A stretch of 64,000 nt of DNA, taken from the NCBI RefSeq assembly GCF_011059185.1, contig NZ_JAALFE010000011.1:89870-153869 (forward strand). The letters are read 5' to 3'. Below are positions 35,901 through 44,699 of the stretch, piece after piece. Source of the DNA: Paragemmobacter kunshanensis (GTDB taxonomy: Bacteria > Pseudomonadota > Alphaproteobacteria > Rhodobacterales > Rhodobacteraceae). Positions within the stretch are counted from its first letter, which is position 1, and every line of letters begins with the position of its first letter. The notes beneath the pieces are model-generated. The model was not told the DNA's origin. It did not search any database and was given only the letters and a program-made list of their open reading frames with translations. A program made the translations under genes and the position numbers.

Positions 35901-38900
35901 CGTGGCGGCGTCATAGTCGCCCGAACGGTTTTCGGTGATGCGGATGAAGGCCTCGCCCTGCGCGCCCTGCGTCGGGTTGGCCGGGTTGTTGCCCACCCCC
36001 GTCAGCGTCCGCACGCCCAGCGCATTGGCCCCGTCATCGTTGCCGTCCGCGCTGACCCCACGCACCAGCGCCAGCAGGCCCGCCGCATCGTTCGCGGTCA
36101 GGACAGGCGCGGGCGTCTCGTTGCCGCCCTCGGTGGAACCGTCCTCATGGTCTTCGCCTGCGCCGGATGCCACCAGAGTAGGCGCCGCAGATGCCGATCC
36201 GGTGAAGGTGACGGAATGGCTGCCATTGGACATGGTCACCGTGCCGTTGCCGTTTTCGGTGGTGACATAGGCGGCGGGATCGTTGCCTGCGGGCACTTCG
36301 ATCACATCCTGCGGGCGCAGGGTGCCCACCACCATGTCATTGCCGCCGCCGGTGCGGAAGACGATCCGGTGCGCCGAGTCGAGCGCCGAGATATCCACCG
36401 TGTCATCGCCTTCCGAGCCGTTCACGCGGATCGTGTTGATGCGCAGGCTGGTTCCGGCGAAGCTGCCGATGGGGGTGACGGTGTCCGCGCCGGGGCCGGT
36501 ATTGACGATGATCTCTTCGATCCCCGCCAGTTCCGCGATCACGCTGGCCGCGTTGGTGCCGTTGCGGGTGACCACGATCTCTGTCGCGGCGGCAAGCGAA
36601 GCCCCCGGATTGGCGACGAGGAAATCCGCCCTTGCATAGATGCGGTAGGTTTCGGCCTGGTTGTTGCCGTTGATGATGAAGGTATCACCACCCGCGCCAT
36701 TGTCGCCGCCATTGATCACGTCGCGCCCGTCGGGCTGCGCCGCCACGATGGTAAAGCCGAGGAAGGTGACCGGATCGGTGACGCCCCAGGAGATGATATC
36801 GTCGCCCGCGCCTGCATTGATCGCATCGTTGCCGGTGCCGCCGGTGATCGTGTCGTTCCCCGCCAGCGCGTTGATCGTATCCGCCCCGCCCTGACCGTTG
36901 ATGACATCATCCCCGGCCGTGCCGGTAAGGGTATTCGCCCCGCCGGTCCCGTTCAGCACATCGCCCACGACGGTGGTCGGTGCCGAAACGACGGTTTCCA
37001 CTGTGCCCAGGCCATCGGTGAACTGCACCTGCACCCGCAGCGCCTGGCCCACCTGGGCCTGGGCAGGCGTGAAGCCTGTCCCCGTCGCGCCGCCGATATT
37101 CACCCAGGTCGCCCCGCCATCGGGCGAGCGCTGCCACTGGACCGACAGCCCGCCTGCGCCCAGACCATTGGGATCGGCGATGCCCGTCAGATCGACGCTG
37201 AGCGCCTGCCCCTCGGTCGGGGAGGTGTCGCTGATCACCGGCGCGCCGGTGGCGGGCAGGTTGACCAGAAGGATATCCTGATCGGCGAAGCTCAGCACCT
37301 CGATGTTGCGCAGCCGGTCGGAGCCTTCAAGCTCCAGCCTGCGGCCCGTCAGCGGATCCAGCGTCCGGTCCACCCCGGTGACGGGGTCGATCAGTTCAAG
37401 GCTGGCCGTGTTGTGGGTGACGGTGATGGAGCCGTCGGCATTGTTCGTGATGGTATAGTTCTCGCGCAGGTCCCAATAGCGCGCGGTATCGACATCGCCC
37501 GCCTGTCCGCCATCGAGGATCTCGCGCACCACCTCCAGTTCGCTGGGGCTGATGACGCGGGCAAAGAGCGCGCGTTCCAGCGTCATGCCGCCGAACATCA
37601 CCGCGCCGGTCGCAACATCCACGATCTGATGCGTCAGGCCATCGGCGGTGCCGACGGGCTGGCCGGGGACGCGCACCTCGATCCGCGCGTTCAGCCATCT
37701 GTCGCCGTCGATGATGTCATCGCCCGACATGCCGCGGATGGTGTCGCTGCCCGCGCCGCCCAGAAGGATGTCGGCCCCGGTCGAGGTGTCCATCCTTGCC
37801 GGCAGTCTTTCGCCGGTATTGGGCTGGACGATGTCGAAGGTGCCCAGATGCGCCACCAGATCGCGCAGCCCGTCGATCAGGTCGATGTTCTGTTCCAGCA
37901 GCGCGTTGGAATAGGACTGGATCGGCGAGGTGGGCGAGACCTGCGCCGCATTGCCCTGGGCATCATAGGCCCCGGTCACCACCTCACGCCCGGTCAGCCG
38001 GTCATCCCCGGTCCAGCCCGACAGACCCTCGACCAGATCGAAGCGGTCGCGCAGGATATTGGCCTGCTGGTTCTGGAAGATGCCGAGGTTCATGTCGGCT
38101 TCGACATCATAGGCGTTGCCCTTGTAGGCCACCCAGTCAAAGCCCGCCATGCCGTTGTTGCGGTTGATGCCGATGCCCTGGAACATGATGTCATCGCCGG
38201 ATTCCGCGTCGAAATCGGTGTCGTTCTCGCCCGCGGTCATCACGTCATGGCCGATGACACGGCTGTTGAAGAACAGTTCCGAATTGTCGCCGGTCAGGGT
38301 GTTCATGTTCCCCTGGCCTTCCATCCAGTCATTGCCTTCGTTGCCGAAGACGACGCCGCCGCCGCCCGTGGGCGAGCGGATGAAATCGTCGCCCTGACCG
38401 CCGAAGATGTCCTTGGCCTCGTCCCCGCCGGAAATCACGTCGCGCCCGGCACCGCCGAAGATCAGGTCAAGACCCATGCCGCCATTGATGACGTCATCGC
38501 CCTCTTCGCCCTTGATGACATCGGCATCGCCGATATCGGTGCCGCGGTCGGTGATGATGTCGTTGCCCGCGCCGCCATGGATGTGATCGACGCCAAAGCC
38601 GCCTTCGATCACGTCATGGCCGCCATAGCCCCAGAGCCCGTCATCGCCATCGCCGCCGATGATCGTGTCATCCCCGGAGGTGCCGCCCAGCACGACATGT
38701 TCGCCGCCCAGATAGCGGATGTAGTTCGCCCCCCGCTCCACCAGGCTGGTCGTGCCCAGCATCGCGGTCAGAACGTCCGCCTCGCGCGTCGGGTCGGCGC
38801 TGCCGATGCCCGGGTTCCACTGGCGGGACTGGTCGATCTCCAGCACCCAGTCGGCGGTCTGGAAGGCCGCGCCGTTGATCGACAGGCCCAGATGTTCGCC

Positions 38901-41900
38901 ATCGGTATTGCGCTGGATCAGATCGGCGAAGCTGTCGCTTTCCAGCTGGCTGAGCAGGTTCATCCCCTGCGTGCGAGAGAGGTAGTAGAACCGGTCGCCG
39001 TTCTGCAGCATCTCCATCTGCGCCTCGAAGACGAAGGTGAAGGTCGATCCCAGCATGCCGCCGAAGGACATCTTCGCCTCGGCCAGGCCGCCGATCCAGA
39101 AATCGACATTGTTCAGGCCGCCCAGCGATCCGCCCGCGAAGGCGCCGGTCGCGTTCAGGAAGGCCAGCCGGTCGGCGGGCGCCCCTGCCCCGCCCAGCAC
39201 CAGCAGCATGGCCGCGTCGCGCTTTGCCTCGGTCGTGGTGGCAGAGGTGATGGTGTCATGGGTGCCGTAGGCGGCGATGAAGTTCACCACCGAAAGCGGG
39301 TTCTTGATTGCGGCCGCGAAATCCGACCAGCTTTCATAGGGGCGCAGATAGCTGTTCTGCGTCTGCTCGAAGAACTGGCGGCGCGCCTCGTTCAGCGAGG
39401 GGATGCCGACATCCCGCGCCCGCGTCATGTTCAGCGCGGCAAGGTCAAGCGGCAGGCCCACAAGGTTGTTGCGCAGGGCATCGGTCAGGAATTCGTCGAT
39501 CTCGTTGCCGTGCTGGCGCGTCATGCCGCGCAGGATGGCCCCTGCCGCCGCATGGGCATCGCCGCCTTGCGCATCGAACATCACCGGGTTGAGGAAGGCA
39601 TCGAACAGCTCGACCGTGGTCAGCCCGACAGTGCCGGTTTCACCCAGCGCGCCGGTGGCATCCAGCATGCCCAGCATGTCGACCGTCTCGTTCAGCATGG
39701 AATGGCCGAAACGATAGACGACCTGCGCAAATTCCTGGCTGATGCCGACCGGAATCTCGACCGAGTTCGAGAAGACGAAAGGATCAATCTGCGGGGCGAT
39801 GGCGCGGACGAATTCCTCAAACACCAGATGCTGATAGACCATCTCGGTAGAGAAGCGGCCCGTCTGGAACAGGCGTTCGCCGTTCCACACCAGATCCGCG
39901 CCGGAGGCGGGCATTGCGGTGACGGGCACCAGCAGGTATTCGTTCAGCATGCCCAGATCGCCCGAGGCGAGCAGCATCTCCTGAACCGCCTCGATCTGGC
40001 GGTTGTGTTCGCCGTGGAAGATGGTGTGAACCGCCGTCAGGGCGATGTTTTCGTTGCCGCGCCCGTCGCCCACGATGAAGTGACGATCCAGCAATTCGTT
40101 GTCATAGGTCGAGGCCACGCCGAACATGTTCACCGGCTGGCGGTTCGCGGTCAGCCCGTCCTCGTCGGCGGTCTTCAGCACAAGCGTCGTCACGCCATCG
40201 GTGGGATCGAGGTCGACCGCACCGGGGGCCGCGTCATGCGCGATGTCGTTGAGGAAGGCCCGGCCCGCCGAGGCCAGCGTCAGCGCATCGACCGGCGCGG
40301 CGATGCTGCCCACCACGGTGCCGCCACCCGCCAGCACGAATTGCGGCATCCCCGTCGCCGGATCGGCCATGAAACGCCCATAGAGATCGGTCAGCACGGC
40401 CGGCACGGAATGCACGTTCAGATCAGACAGCTCGATCCCCAGCATGGTGCGCGCCTGCGCCTTGATGTCGGCCCAGGTGGGCGGTCCGCCGGTGGCGCTT
40501 TCCAGCATGCGGCCCGTGGCGACGGGGCGGCCTTCATGCAGCATGTATTCGCGCAGGAAGACCTGATGCGACGGGTTCGAGGTATAGACCTGGTTCAGGT
40601 CGATCCAGGGTGTGGTTTCGTTGGCATTCTCGCGGACGTCGTCCGCCGTGCCCAGCACGCCATCCGGCCCCGGCTGGTTCGTGGCGCGGGTCAGCACCAT
40701 GAAATTGGTCGGGCTGCCGGGTTCATAGAGCGGATCATCCGGCATCAGCGGGATATAGACCGTGCCGTTGCCGCCCTTCTGCGTCAGGTCGAGGCCGTGG
40801 TCGAAGAACTGGCCGAAGATGGTGAAGAAGCTGTTGAAGGGCGCCGTATCGCCCAGATCGGCCGAGACGTTGCCCAGGGCCAGGTTGACGCCGTCCATCT
40901 CGATCCCGTTGGCGGTGAGCAGGGCCTGCACCTCGGCATCGGCGAGCGCGGCCTGATCATAGGGCGCAAGCGCCTCTTGCGCGGCGGTGACATCGGCCAC
41001 TTCGTCCAGCACGGCGGCCTCGGCCGCGTCAAGCGTGGCCTGCGCGGCGTCGCGCACCGATACGGCATCTGCCAGGTCACCCTCGGCGTCGGTGACGGCC
41101 TGCTGCGCCGCCCCGAGATCGCCCGCCACGGCAGCGTTGGCGGCATCCAGCGCGGCCTGGGCCGCGGCCAGATCGGATTCGGCGGCGGCCAGATCGGCGG
41201 CGGCGGCGGCGGCACTTGCGGCGGCGCTGTCGCTGGCGGCCTGGGCCGGGGCGACAAGGGCAGCCGCGGCATCGCGCGCGGATTGGGCGGCGGCAAGGGC
41301 GGCGGCGGCATCGGCCAGCACTGCATCCGCGGCGAGATCGGCGGCATTGGCCGCATCCAGCGTCGCCTGCGCGGCAGCCAGCGCGGCGAAGGCCGCGTTA
41401 TAGGCATCAAGCGCCGCCTGATTGTCGGAAGAATCGCCATCGGCCAGTTCGATCAGCAGCGCGACATTGGCCGCCCGCTCGGCCGCGAAGGCGGCATCGA
41501 AATCGGCCTGCGCCTGCAGGCGGGCGGCTTCGGTCAGGAGGGCGGCATCCTCGGCCGCCGTCAGCGCAAGCTGGGCATCGGCGAGGGTGGCCTCGGCCGT
41601 GGCCAGATCCCCCTGTGCGACGGCCAGCGCTGCTGCTGCGCCGGCCGCCGCCGCGGCCGCATCCGCATCGGCCTGTTGGGCCAGCGAAAGCGCCGCAGTC
41701 GCCGCGGCAAGATCTGCCTCTGCCGCGACCACGTCCTGGGAAAGGGCGGCCAGCGCCGCCTCGGCGGCGGCAAGGGCCGCCTGGGCCGCCGTCACGGCGG
41801 CGGTTGCATCGCCAAGGGCCGCGCCCGCCGTCATCACGGCGGCATTGGCGGCGGCGAGTTCGGCCTGTTCGGCGGCCAGCGCCGCCTCGAGGACGGCGCG

Positions 41901-42398
41901 CGGCGGCAGGCCCGCCAGATCGCCAAGGCCCTCTTGCGCGGCCTGATAGGCGGCGTGGATCTGCTGCGACAGGGCAAGGTTCTGCGCGCCGGTCACCCCG
42001 GCGATGGTCAGCGCGGCCGAGATCGCCGCGATATTGCCCAGCGTCTGATCCGCCACGAGATTCGAGATGGTGCGCGGCCGCGCGTCATAGACGGAACCGG
42101 CAGTCTGCGCATAGCTCGTGGGCTGCCCGCTGCGCGGATTGGTCTGCGCCGCGATCCAGACCGGATCCAGCAGGCGGTCCATCAGATTGTCCGAGGCGCC
42201 GCTCTGGGTATAGCCGATCTGGTAATTGTTCAACGCGCCCGTCACGGTGCGCAGGCCATCGGGCACCAGCGGGCTGGCGATCAGCGAGGCCAGCGCCTCA
42301 CGCGCATCCATGCCGCCTTCGATCAGACGATTATGCTCCTCGGCGATGCGGATCTGGTCGAGGATATGGGCGAGATCGTTCAAATTGAGCGTGACCAT
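32982..42398 (-). CDS. Giant RTX protein with two animal-type haem peroxidase domains (MopA/peroxicin-like)
   Basis: A 3138-residue protein. Peroxidase domain 1: GQFFDHGLD distal His (about residue 533), GDGRGNE catalytic Arg-x-x-Glu (about 781), YRFGHSM proximal His (about 896). Domain 2: AQYFDHGLS (about 2211), GDGRVNE (about 2392), YRFGHTM (about 2493). All haem-site residues known from myeloperoxidase-type enzymes are present in both. RTX blocks (GGxGxDxhx) lie near 1229-1370, 1540-1566, 1812-1870 and 2890-3050; an Ig-like segment lies about 1709-1810. An alanine-rich coiled coil (about 165-500) interrupts domain 1, and an Asp/Glu-rich linker (about 2780-2880) precedes the last RTX block. 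There is no signal peptide; the C terminus ends in DASSFNL, fitting type I export. Related alphaproteobacterial proteins make superoxide or oxidise Mn(II). Confidence 0.93.
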   Translation of the reverse strand: MVTLNLNDLAHILDQIRIAEEHNRLIEGGMDAREALASLIASPLVPDGLRTVTGALNNYQIGYTQSGASDNLMDRLLDPVWIAAQTNPRSGQPTSYAQTAGSVYDARPRTISNLVADQTLGNIAAISAALTIAGVTGAQNLALSQQIHAAYQAAQEGLGDLAGLPPRAVLEAALAAEQAELAAANAAVMTAGAALGDATAAVTAAQAALAAAEAALAALSQDVVAAEADLAAATAALSLAQQADADAAAAAAGAAAALAVAQGDLATAEATLADAQLALTAAEDAALLTEAARLQAQADFDAAFAAERAANVALLIELADGDSSDNQAALDAYNAAFAALAAAQATLDAANAADLAADAVLADAAAALAAAQSARDAAAALVAPAQAASDSAAASAAAAAADLAAAESDLAAAQAALDAANAAVAGDLGAAQQAVTDAEGDLADAVSVRDAAQATLDAAEAAVLDEVADVTAAQEALAPYDQAALADAEVQALLTANGIEMDGVNLALGNVSADLGDTAPFNSFFTIFGQFFDHGLDLTQKGGNGTVYIPLMPDDPLYEPGSPTNFMVLTRATNQPGPDGVLGTADDVRENANETTPWIDLNQVYTSNPSHQVFLREYMLHEGRPVATGRMLESATGGPPTWADIKAQARTMLGIELSDLNVHSVPAVLTDLYGRFMADPATGMPQFVLAGGGTVVGSIAAPVDALTLASAGRAFLNDIAHDAAPGAVDLDPTDGVTTLVLKTADEDGLTANRQPVNMFGVASTYDNELLDRHFIVGDGRGNENIALTAVHTIFHGEHNRQIEAVQEMLLASGDLGMLNEYLLVPVTAMPASGADLVWNGERLFQTGRFSTEMVYQHLVFEEFVRAIAPQIDPFVFSNSVEIPVGISQEFAQVVYRFGHSMLNETVDMLGMLDATGALGETGTVGLTTVELFDAFLNPVMFDAQGGDAHAAAGAILRGMTRQHGNEIDEFLTDALRNNLVGLPLDLAALNMTRARDVGIPSLNEARRQFFEQTQNSYLRPYESWSDFAAAIKNPLSVVNFIAAYGTHDTITSATTTEAKRDAAMLLVLGGAGAPADRLAFLNATGAFAGGSLGGLNNVDFWIGGLAEAKMSFGGMLGSTFTFVFEAQMEMLQNGDRFYYLSRTQGMNLLSQLESDSFADLIQRNTDGEHLGLSINGAAFQTADWVLEIDQSRQWNPGIGSADPTREADVLTAMLGTTSLVERGANYIRYLGGEHVVLGGTSGDDTIIGGDGDDGLWGYGGHDVIEGGFGVDHIHGGAGNDIITDRGTDIGDADVIKGEEGDDVINGGMGLDLIFGGAGRDVISGGDEAKDIFGGQGDDFIRSPTGGGGVVFGNEGNDWMEGQGNMNTLTGDNSELFFNSRVIGHDVMTAGENDTDFDAESGDDIMFQGIGINRNNGMAGFDWVAYKGNAYDVEADMNLGIFQNQQANILRDRFDLVEGLSGWTGDDRLTGREVVTGAYDAQGNAAQVSPTSPIQSYSNALLEQNIDLIDGLRDLVAHLGTFDIVQPNTGERLPARMDTSTGADILLGGAGSDTIRGMSGDDIIDGDRWLNARIEVRVPGQPVGTADGLTHQIVDVATGAVMFGGMTLERALFARVISPSELEVVREILDGGQAGDVDTARYWDLRENYTITNNADGSITVTHNTASLELIDPVTGVDRTLDPLTGRRLELEGSDRLRNIEVLSFADQDILLVNLPATGAPVISDTSPTEGQALSVDLTGIADPNGLGAGGLSVQWQRSPDGGATWVNIGGATGTGFTPAQAQVGQALRVQVQFTDGLGTVETVVSAPTTVVGDVLNGTGGANTLTGTAGDDVINGQGGADTINALAGNDTITGGTGNDAINAGAGDDIISWGVTDPVTFLGFTIVAAQPDGRDVINGGDNGAGGDTFIINGNNQAETYRIYARADFLVANPGASLAAATEIVVTRNGTNAASVIAELAGIEEIIVNTGPGADTVTPIGSFAGTSLRINTIRVNGSEGDDTVDISALDSAHRIVFRTGGGNDMVVGTLRPQDVIEVPAGNDPAAYVTTENGNGTVTMSNGSHSVTFTGSASAAPTLVASGAGEDHEDGSTEGGNETPAPVLTANDAAGLLALVRGVSADGNDDGANALGVRTLTGVGNNPANPTQGAQGEAFIRITENRSGDYDAATGNNAINPIFDGLDTRTISDILGAQAPGTAPSATANAFFTAFAQYFDHGLSFIPKGGNGTVQIGAPGAGARAENPADLTRASVMGFDADGAAQHRNLTSPFVDQNQVYGSTNLIGQLLRESDGAGGLGARVLMGAEDPSAAGFELLPTLRDVLMHHIEAGTVFRAAHLAGGAQTLVEFYPDLLNADGSINAAVLPGLVSNFMGEGQPLLLDTNPFINLLDHVVAGDGRVNENITLTSMHTIFARNHNFHVDQLAASYAASGTVLTLEELFQAAKIVNEAEYQRVVFTEFAETLLGGAGIRGEGDHGFAEWNPETDASISQEFASAVYRFGHTMVAQTVSVTNPDGTVSQVSLFDAFLNPTNAEGAFTQSLATLAQYGYVPQPGYAQLGAGAVLSGIAGQAAEQVDTMVVDGIRNDLVRVSADLFAFNVARGRDVGIGTLNQVKASLLASTNPYIREALSFVDPVLLQPYASWEDFGARNGLSAAMLDQFRAAYPDLVLADQAAADAFGALNPDIGLIANADGSFTVRGIDRVDLWVGGLAEAKVNGGLVGSTFWVVIHEQLDRLQEGDRFYYVDRLENFDLYANFVEGQSFADIVMRNTGLVGLDERIFELSDEDGAAGVDQGDDDTDADDDGIGAGGDDGAATDDDEDSATDDDEDSATDDDDASTGTDDEDEGGDESDTGTGSDEEDDEEAGNGPGNGTGTGGGGGVPQTPPVVEGAVLMPGSGSGMVAGGAGADVLVGGATADALAGKAGDDILMGHGGDDVLTGGAGDDLLSGGQGADVLMGEEGDDRFTFAADDGADMIFGGAGSDTIDLSAILGGAAIDLGAATAIGTVRIGGVTDSLVGIENVIGSQGADVIKASLSVNVLTGGDGADVFVFTSAGAADGDVITDFQPGDRIDLSGIDAGVGLNGNQSFTLAEQGAAGPGSLVIREVATADGVDTIIEGYTNGDDEADFSLTLRGAHNLDASSFNL
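33922..33969. repeat. 24-bp tandem repeat encoding acidic DDDEDSAT units
   Basis: Two nearly identical 24-bp units (33922-33945, 33946-33969), with a decayed partial unit on the downstream side, encode (on the minus strand) DDDEDSAT-type octapeptides in the acidic linker of the giant peroxidase. The repeat is a likely site of length variation. Confidence 0.75.
40885..41905. repeat. Alanine-rich low-complexity coding segment of the giant peroxidase
   Basis: About 340 codons of degenerate repeats dominated by Ala with Leu, Asp, Glu, Gln at regular positions (AALAAAEADLAAA-like). DNA is correspondingly repetitive (GCGGCGGC/GGCCGCC). Predicted to be a long helix or coiled coil inserted between RTISNLVADQT and the distal-His segment of peroxidase domain 1. 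Confidence 0.75.
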
Positions 42399-42606
42399 GG
42401 CAGTTGTCCCTGTGTTGAACAGAATCGATGGGACAGCGCAGATCTGCCCCTTATCGCCCGATCATCGGGGTTCGGCGGCGGGGTCGACAAAGGCCGACGG
42501 TCCGGGGGAATGCTGCATTTGGTCCGAAAACCATCGGACCAAGGTCTGAAAGGCGCGGGTCGGAACAAGGCCGTGGAATGCGGGTTCGCGACGGCGACCG
42601 GGCCGG

Positions 42607-42642
42607 TGGCCAGACCTGTGGCCAGACCTGTGGCCAGACCTG
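42607..42642. repeat. Three tandem copies of a 12-bp unit
   Basis: TGGCCAGACCTG occurs three times in a row, with a diverged fourth start (TGGCTAGCC), just beyond the 3 prime end of the GlxA-type regulator gene and about 210 bp upstream of the giant peroxidase gene. No function is apparent. Confidence 0.8.
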
Positions 42643-42645
42643 TGG

Positions 42646-43596
42646 CTAGCCCAGGGTCGTCCGCTGCGCGAGGGGCGAGATGCCGTAATGGCTGCGGAAC
42701 ACCTTCGAGAAATGCGACGTGGAGTTGAAACCGCAGGCCATGGCGATTTCGGTGATCGACTGTTCGCTCTGCACGATCAGGTTGCGGGCGCGGTGCAGGC
42801 GCATCTCGGTGATATAGCGCTTGGGCGAGGTGTTCAGATAGCGGCCGAACAGCCGCTCCAGCTGGCGGGTGGAGATGCCCAGAAGATCGGCCAGTTCGCA
42901 GGGGGCGAGCGGGTCTTCCATCCGCGCCTGGACGATGGCGATGGCACGCGCGAGATGATCGTTGCGCATGCCGTGGCGCGACTGGATCGACACGCGCTGC
43001 GCGGCGGTGCCTTCGCGGACGGCGTTGTAGCACATCTGGTCGGCCACGGCGGTGGACAGGTCATTGCCATGCTGCCGGGCGATCAGGTGCAGCATCAGAT
43101 CCGCCGCCGCCGTCCCGCCCGAGGCGGTGATGTATTTCTGATTGGCCACAAAGATGCTGCGGACCAGGTCCACCTCGGGGAATTCCTCGGCGAAGAGATC
43201 GTGGTATTCCCAATGGATGGCGGTTCTCACCCCGTCGAGGAACCCCGCCCTTGCCAGCACATAGGCGGCCGAGCAGATCGCCCCCATGGCTGTGCCCGTC
43301 GATTTCTCGCGCCGCAGGTAGTTCAGCACGGCAGGCGTCGTCGATTGCTGCACATGGATCCCCGAGAGGACGAACAGCCGGTCGGCATGGCCCATGGGTT
43401 GCAGGCCGCGATCGACCAGCGTCACCGATCCGTTCGAACAGCGCGCCGATATGCCATCGACGCTGGCCAGCGACCAGCGATACAAGTCGCGGCCCGAGAC
43501 GAGATTGGCAATCCGGAGCGGCTCCAGCGCGCAAGAGAATGCGAGATGCGAGAAATTCTCCAGCAGGAGAAAGACGAAATGCGTGGCGCGGGACAT
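42646..43596 (-). CDS. GlxA-family AraC-type regulator (GbdR-like)
   Basis: A 316-residue regulator with an N-terminal DJ-1/PfpI-like domain (about 3-175; the GAICSAAYVLARAG nucleophile-elbow region is kept) and a C-terminal double AraC HTH (about 220-315; LADLLGISTRQLERLFGRYL, then ITEIAMACGFNSTSHFSKVF). GlxA/GbdR/CdhR-type regulators of this layout control glycine betaine, carnitine and choline catabolism. It lies 67 bp after proX on the same strand, so it is probably the transporter regulator and may respond to a betaine. Confidence 0.87.
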   Translation of the reverse strand: MSRATHFVFLLLENFSHLAFSCALEPLRIANLVSGRDLYRWSLASVDGISARCSNGSVTLVDRGLQPMGHADRLFVLSGIHVQQSTTPAVLNYLRREKSTGTAMGAICSAAYVLARAGFLDGVRTAIHWEYHDLFAEEFPEVDLVRSIFVANQKYITASGGTAAADLMLHLIARQHGNDLSTAVADQMCYNAVREGTAAQRVSIQSRHGMRNDHLARAIAIVQARMEDPLAPCELADLLGISTRQLERLFGRYLNTSPKRYITEMRLHRARNLIVQSEQSITEIAMACGFNSTSHFSKVFRSHYGISPLAQRTTLG

Positions 43597-43629
43597 GGCG
43601 ATGCGGGCGGCGGGCCTGGCTGGGTGAAG

Positions 43630-43653
43630 AAGGGGGGCAGCAGTGCCCCCCTT
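43630..43653 (-). terminator. Hairpin after proX
   Basis: AAGGGGGGCA-GCAG-TGCCCCCCTT is a perfect 10-bp stem with a 4-base loop, starting 10 bp beyond the proX stop codon on the minus strand. It separates the transporter genes from the regulator gene; CTTC follows instead of a T run, so partial read-through is likely. Confidence 0.65.
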
Positions 43654-43663
43654 CCCGTTTCGC

Positions 43664-44647
43664 TTATTGTGCTGCGGCGCGGGCGGCTGCCAGCCAGGCA
43701 TCATAATCGGCCTGATGCGCGGCGATCCATTCCTCGGCATGGCGCTGCAGGTCTTCGGGCTTGTCCTCGCCGTTGGAGATGCGCAGCGCCTCGGCCGAGA
43801 CGTCATTGATGTCCATCCTCGCCGCTTCGAAAAGGGCGCGGGCTGCCGGGTTGGCCTCGAGGAAGTCGTTGCGGGCCACGACACGGATCGAATCCACGGC
43901 AAAGCCCAGATTCTTGCCGTTGAACTCGGTATTGGCCGTCGCGCCATCGGGCAGCGGGGTGCCTGCGGGAACCGAAAGCCATTCGGCATCGGTGCCGGGA
44001 ACCAGTTCGCCCGCCACCCAGTAGGGAACCCAGGTGTAGTAAAGGATCGACCCGCCATTGTCCTTGCGTGCCATCGCGTCGCCGATGATGGCCGGATAGG
44101 CGCCCTGGTTGTGGGTGACGGTGTCGCGCAGACCCAGCGCATCGAGATGGGTCTCGATCACCCTTTCGCAGCCCCAGCCCGGAATGCAGCCGGCCAGATC
44201 GGCCTTGCCATCGCCATCGGCATCAAAGCGCGCGGCCACGGCCGGATCCTTCAGCATCGACAGATCGGTCACGCCTGCGTCATAGCTGGCCTTGTCCACC
44301 ATGTAGCCCTGGATCGCGCCGTCGATATAGGTGCCGACCTTGGTCATCACCGCCTCGCCGCCGGCTTCCTGGAAAAAGGCGTCATGCAGCACTTCCCAGC
44401 TGACGGCCATGAAATCCGCATCCCCCGCACCCACGGCAAGGTGCATGGTCTGGTATTCGGCCTCGTTCGGTTCGGCGATGGTATAGCCCAGATCCTCCAG
44501 CGCCTTGAACAGGACGAGGTGCTGCATATGCTCCTCGATCTGCGTCGACAGGATCGGGCGGACGGTGACGCCTTCGCCGGGCTTGTCCTGCGCGAAGGCC
44601 GGCAGGGCAAGGGCCAGGGTCATCGCCGTGGTCATGAAGAGTTTCAT
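43664..44647 (-). CDS. proX: Glycine/proline betaine ABC transporter substrate-binding protein
   Basis: A 327-residue OpuAC/ProX-family binding protein with a signal peptide (MKLFMTTAMTLALALPAFA, cleavage before QDKP). Visible are MAVSWEVLHDAFF, CIPGWGCERVIE with two cysteines, and SILYYTWVPYWVAGEL, whose Trp/Tyr residues contribute to the aromatic box binding quaternary ammonium groups in ProX. It is the third gene of proVWX; it could bind glycine betaine, proline betaine or hydroxyproline betaine. Confidence 0.92.
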   Translation of the reverse strand: MKLFMTTAMTLALALPAFAQDKPGEGVTVRPILSTQIEEHMQHLVLFKALEDLGYTIAEPNEAEYQTMHLAVGAGDADFMAVSWEVLHDAFFQEAGGEAVMTKVGTYIDGAIQGYMVDKASYDAGVTDLSMLKDPAVAARFDADGDGKADLAGCIPGWGCERVIETHLDALGLRDTVTHNQGAYPAIIGDAMARKDNGGSILYYTWVPYWVAGELVPGTDAEWLSVPAGTPLPDGATANTEFNGKNLGFAVDSIRVVARNDFLEANPAARALFEAARMDINDVSAEALRISNGEDKPEDLQRHAEEWIAAHQADYDAWLAAARAAAQ

Positions 44648-44699
44648 CTTTTGCTCCCAGTTGGTTATGAGGTGGTCTTGAGGTGGTTTCTGGTTGTTT

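Noticed and set aside
42607..42642. 12-bp tandem repeats as a CRISPR or iteron array
   Set aside because: Units are directly adjacent with no spacers, only three copies, and no replication or cas genes are near.
32793..42728. A plus-strand open frame of about 3300 codons across the giant peroxidase locus
   Set aside because: It is antisense to the minus-strand RTX peroxidase and arises from strong GC bias. The translation has no recognisable domains, while the opposite strand has complete peroxidase and RTX motifs.
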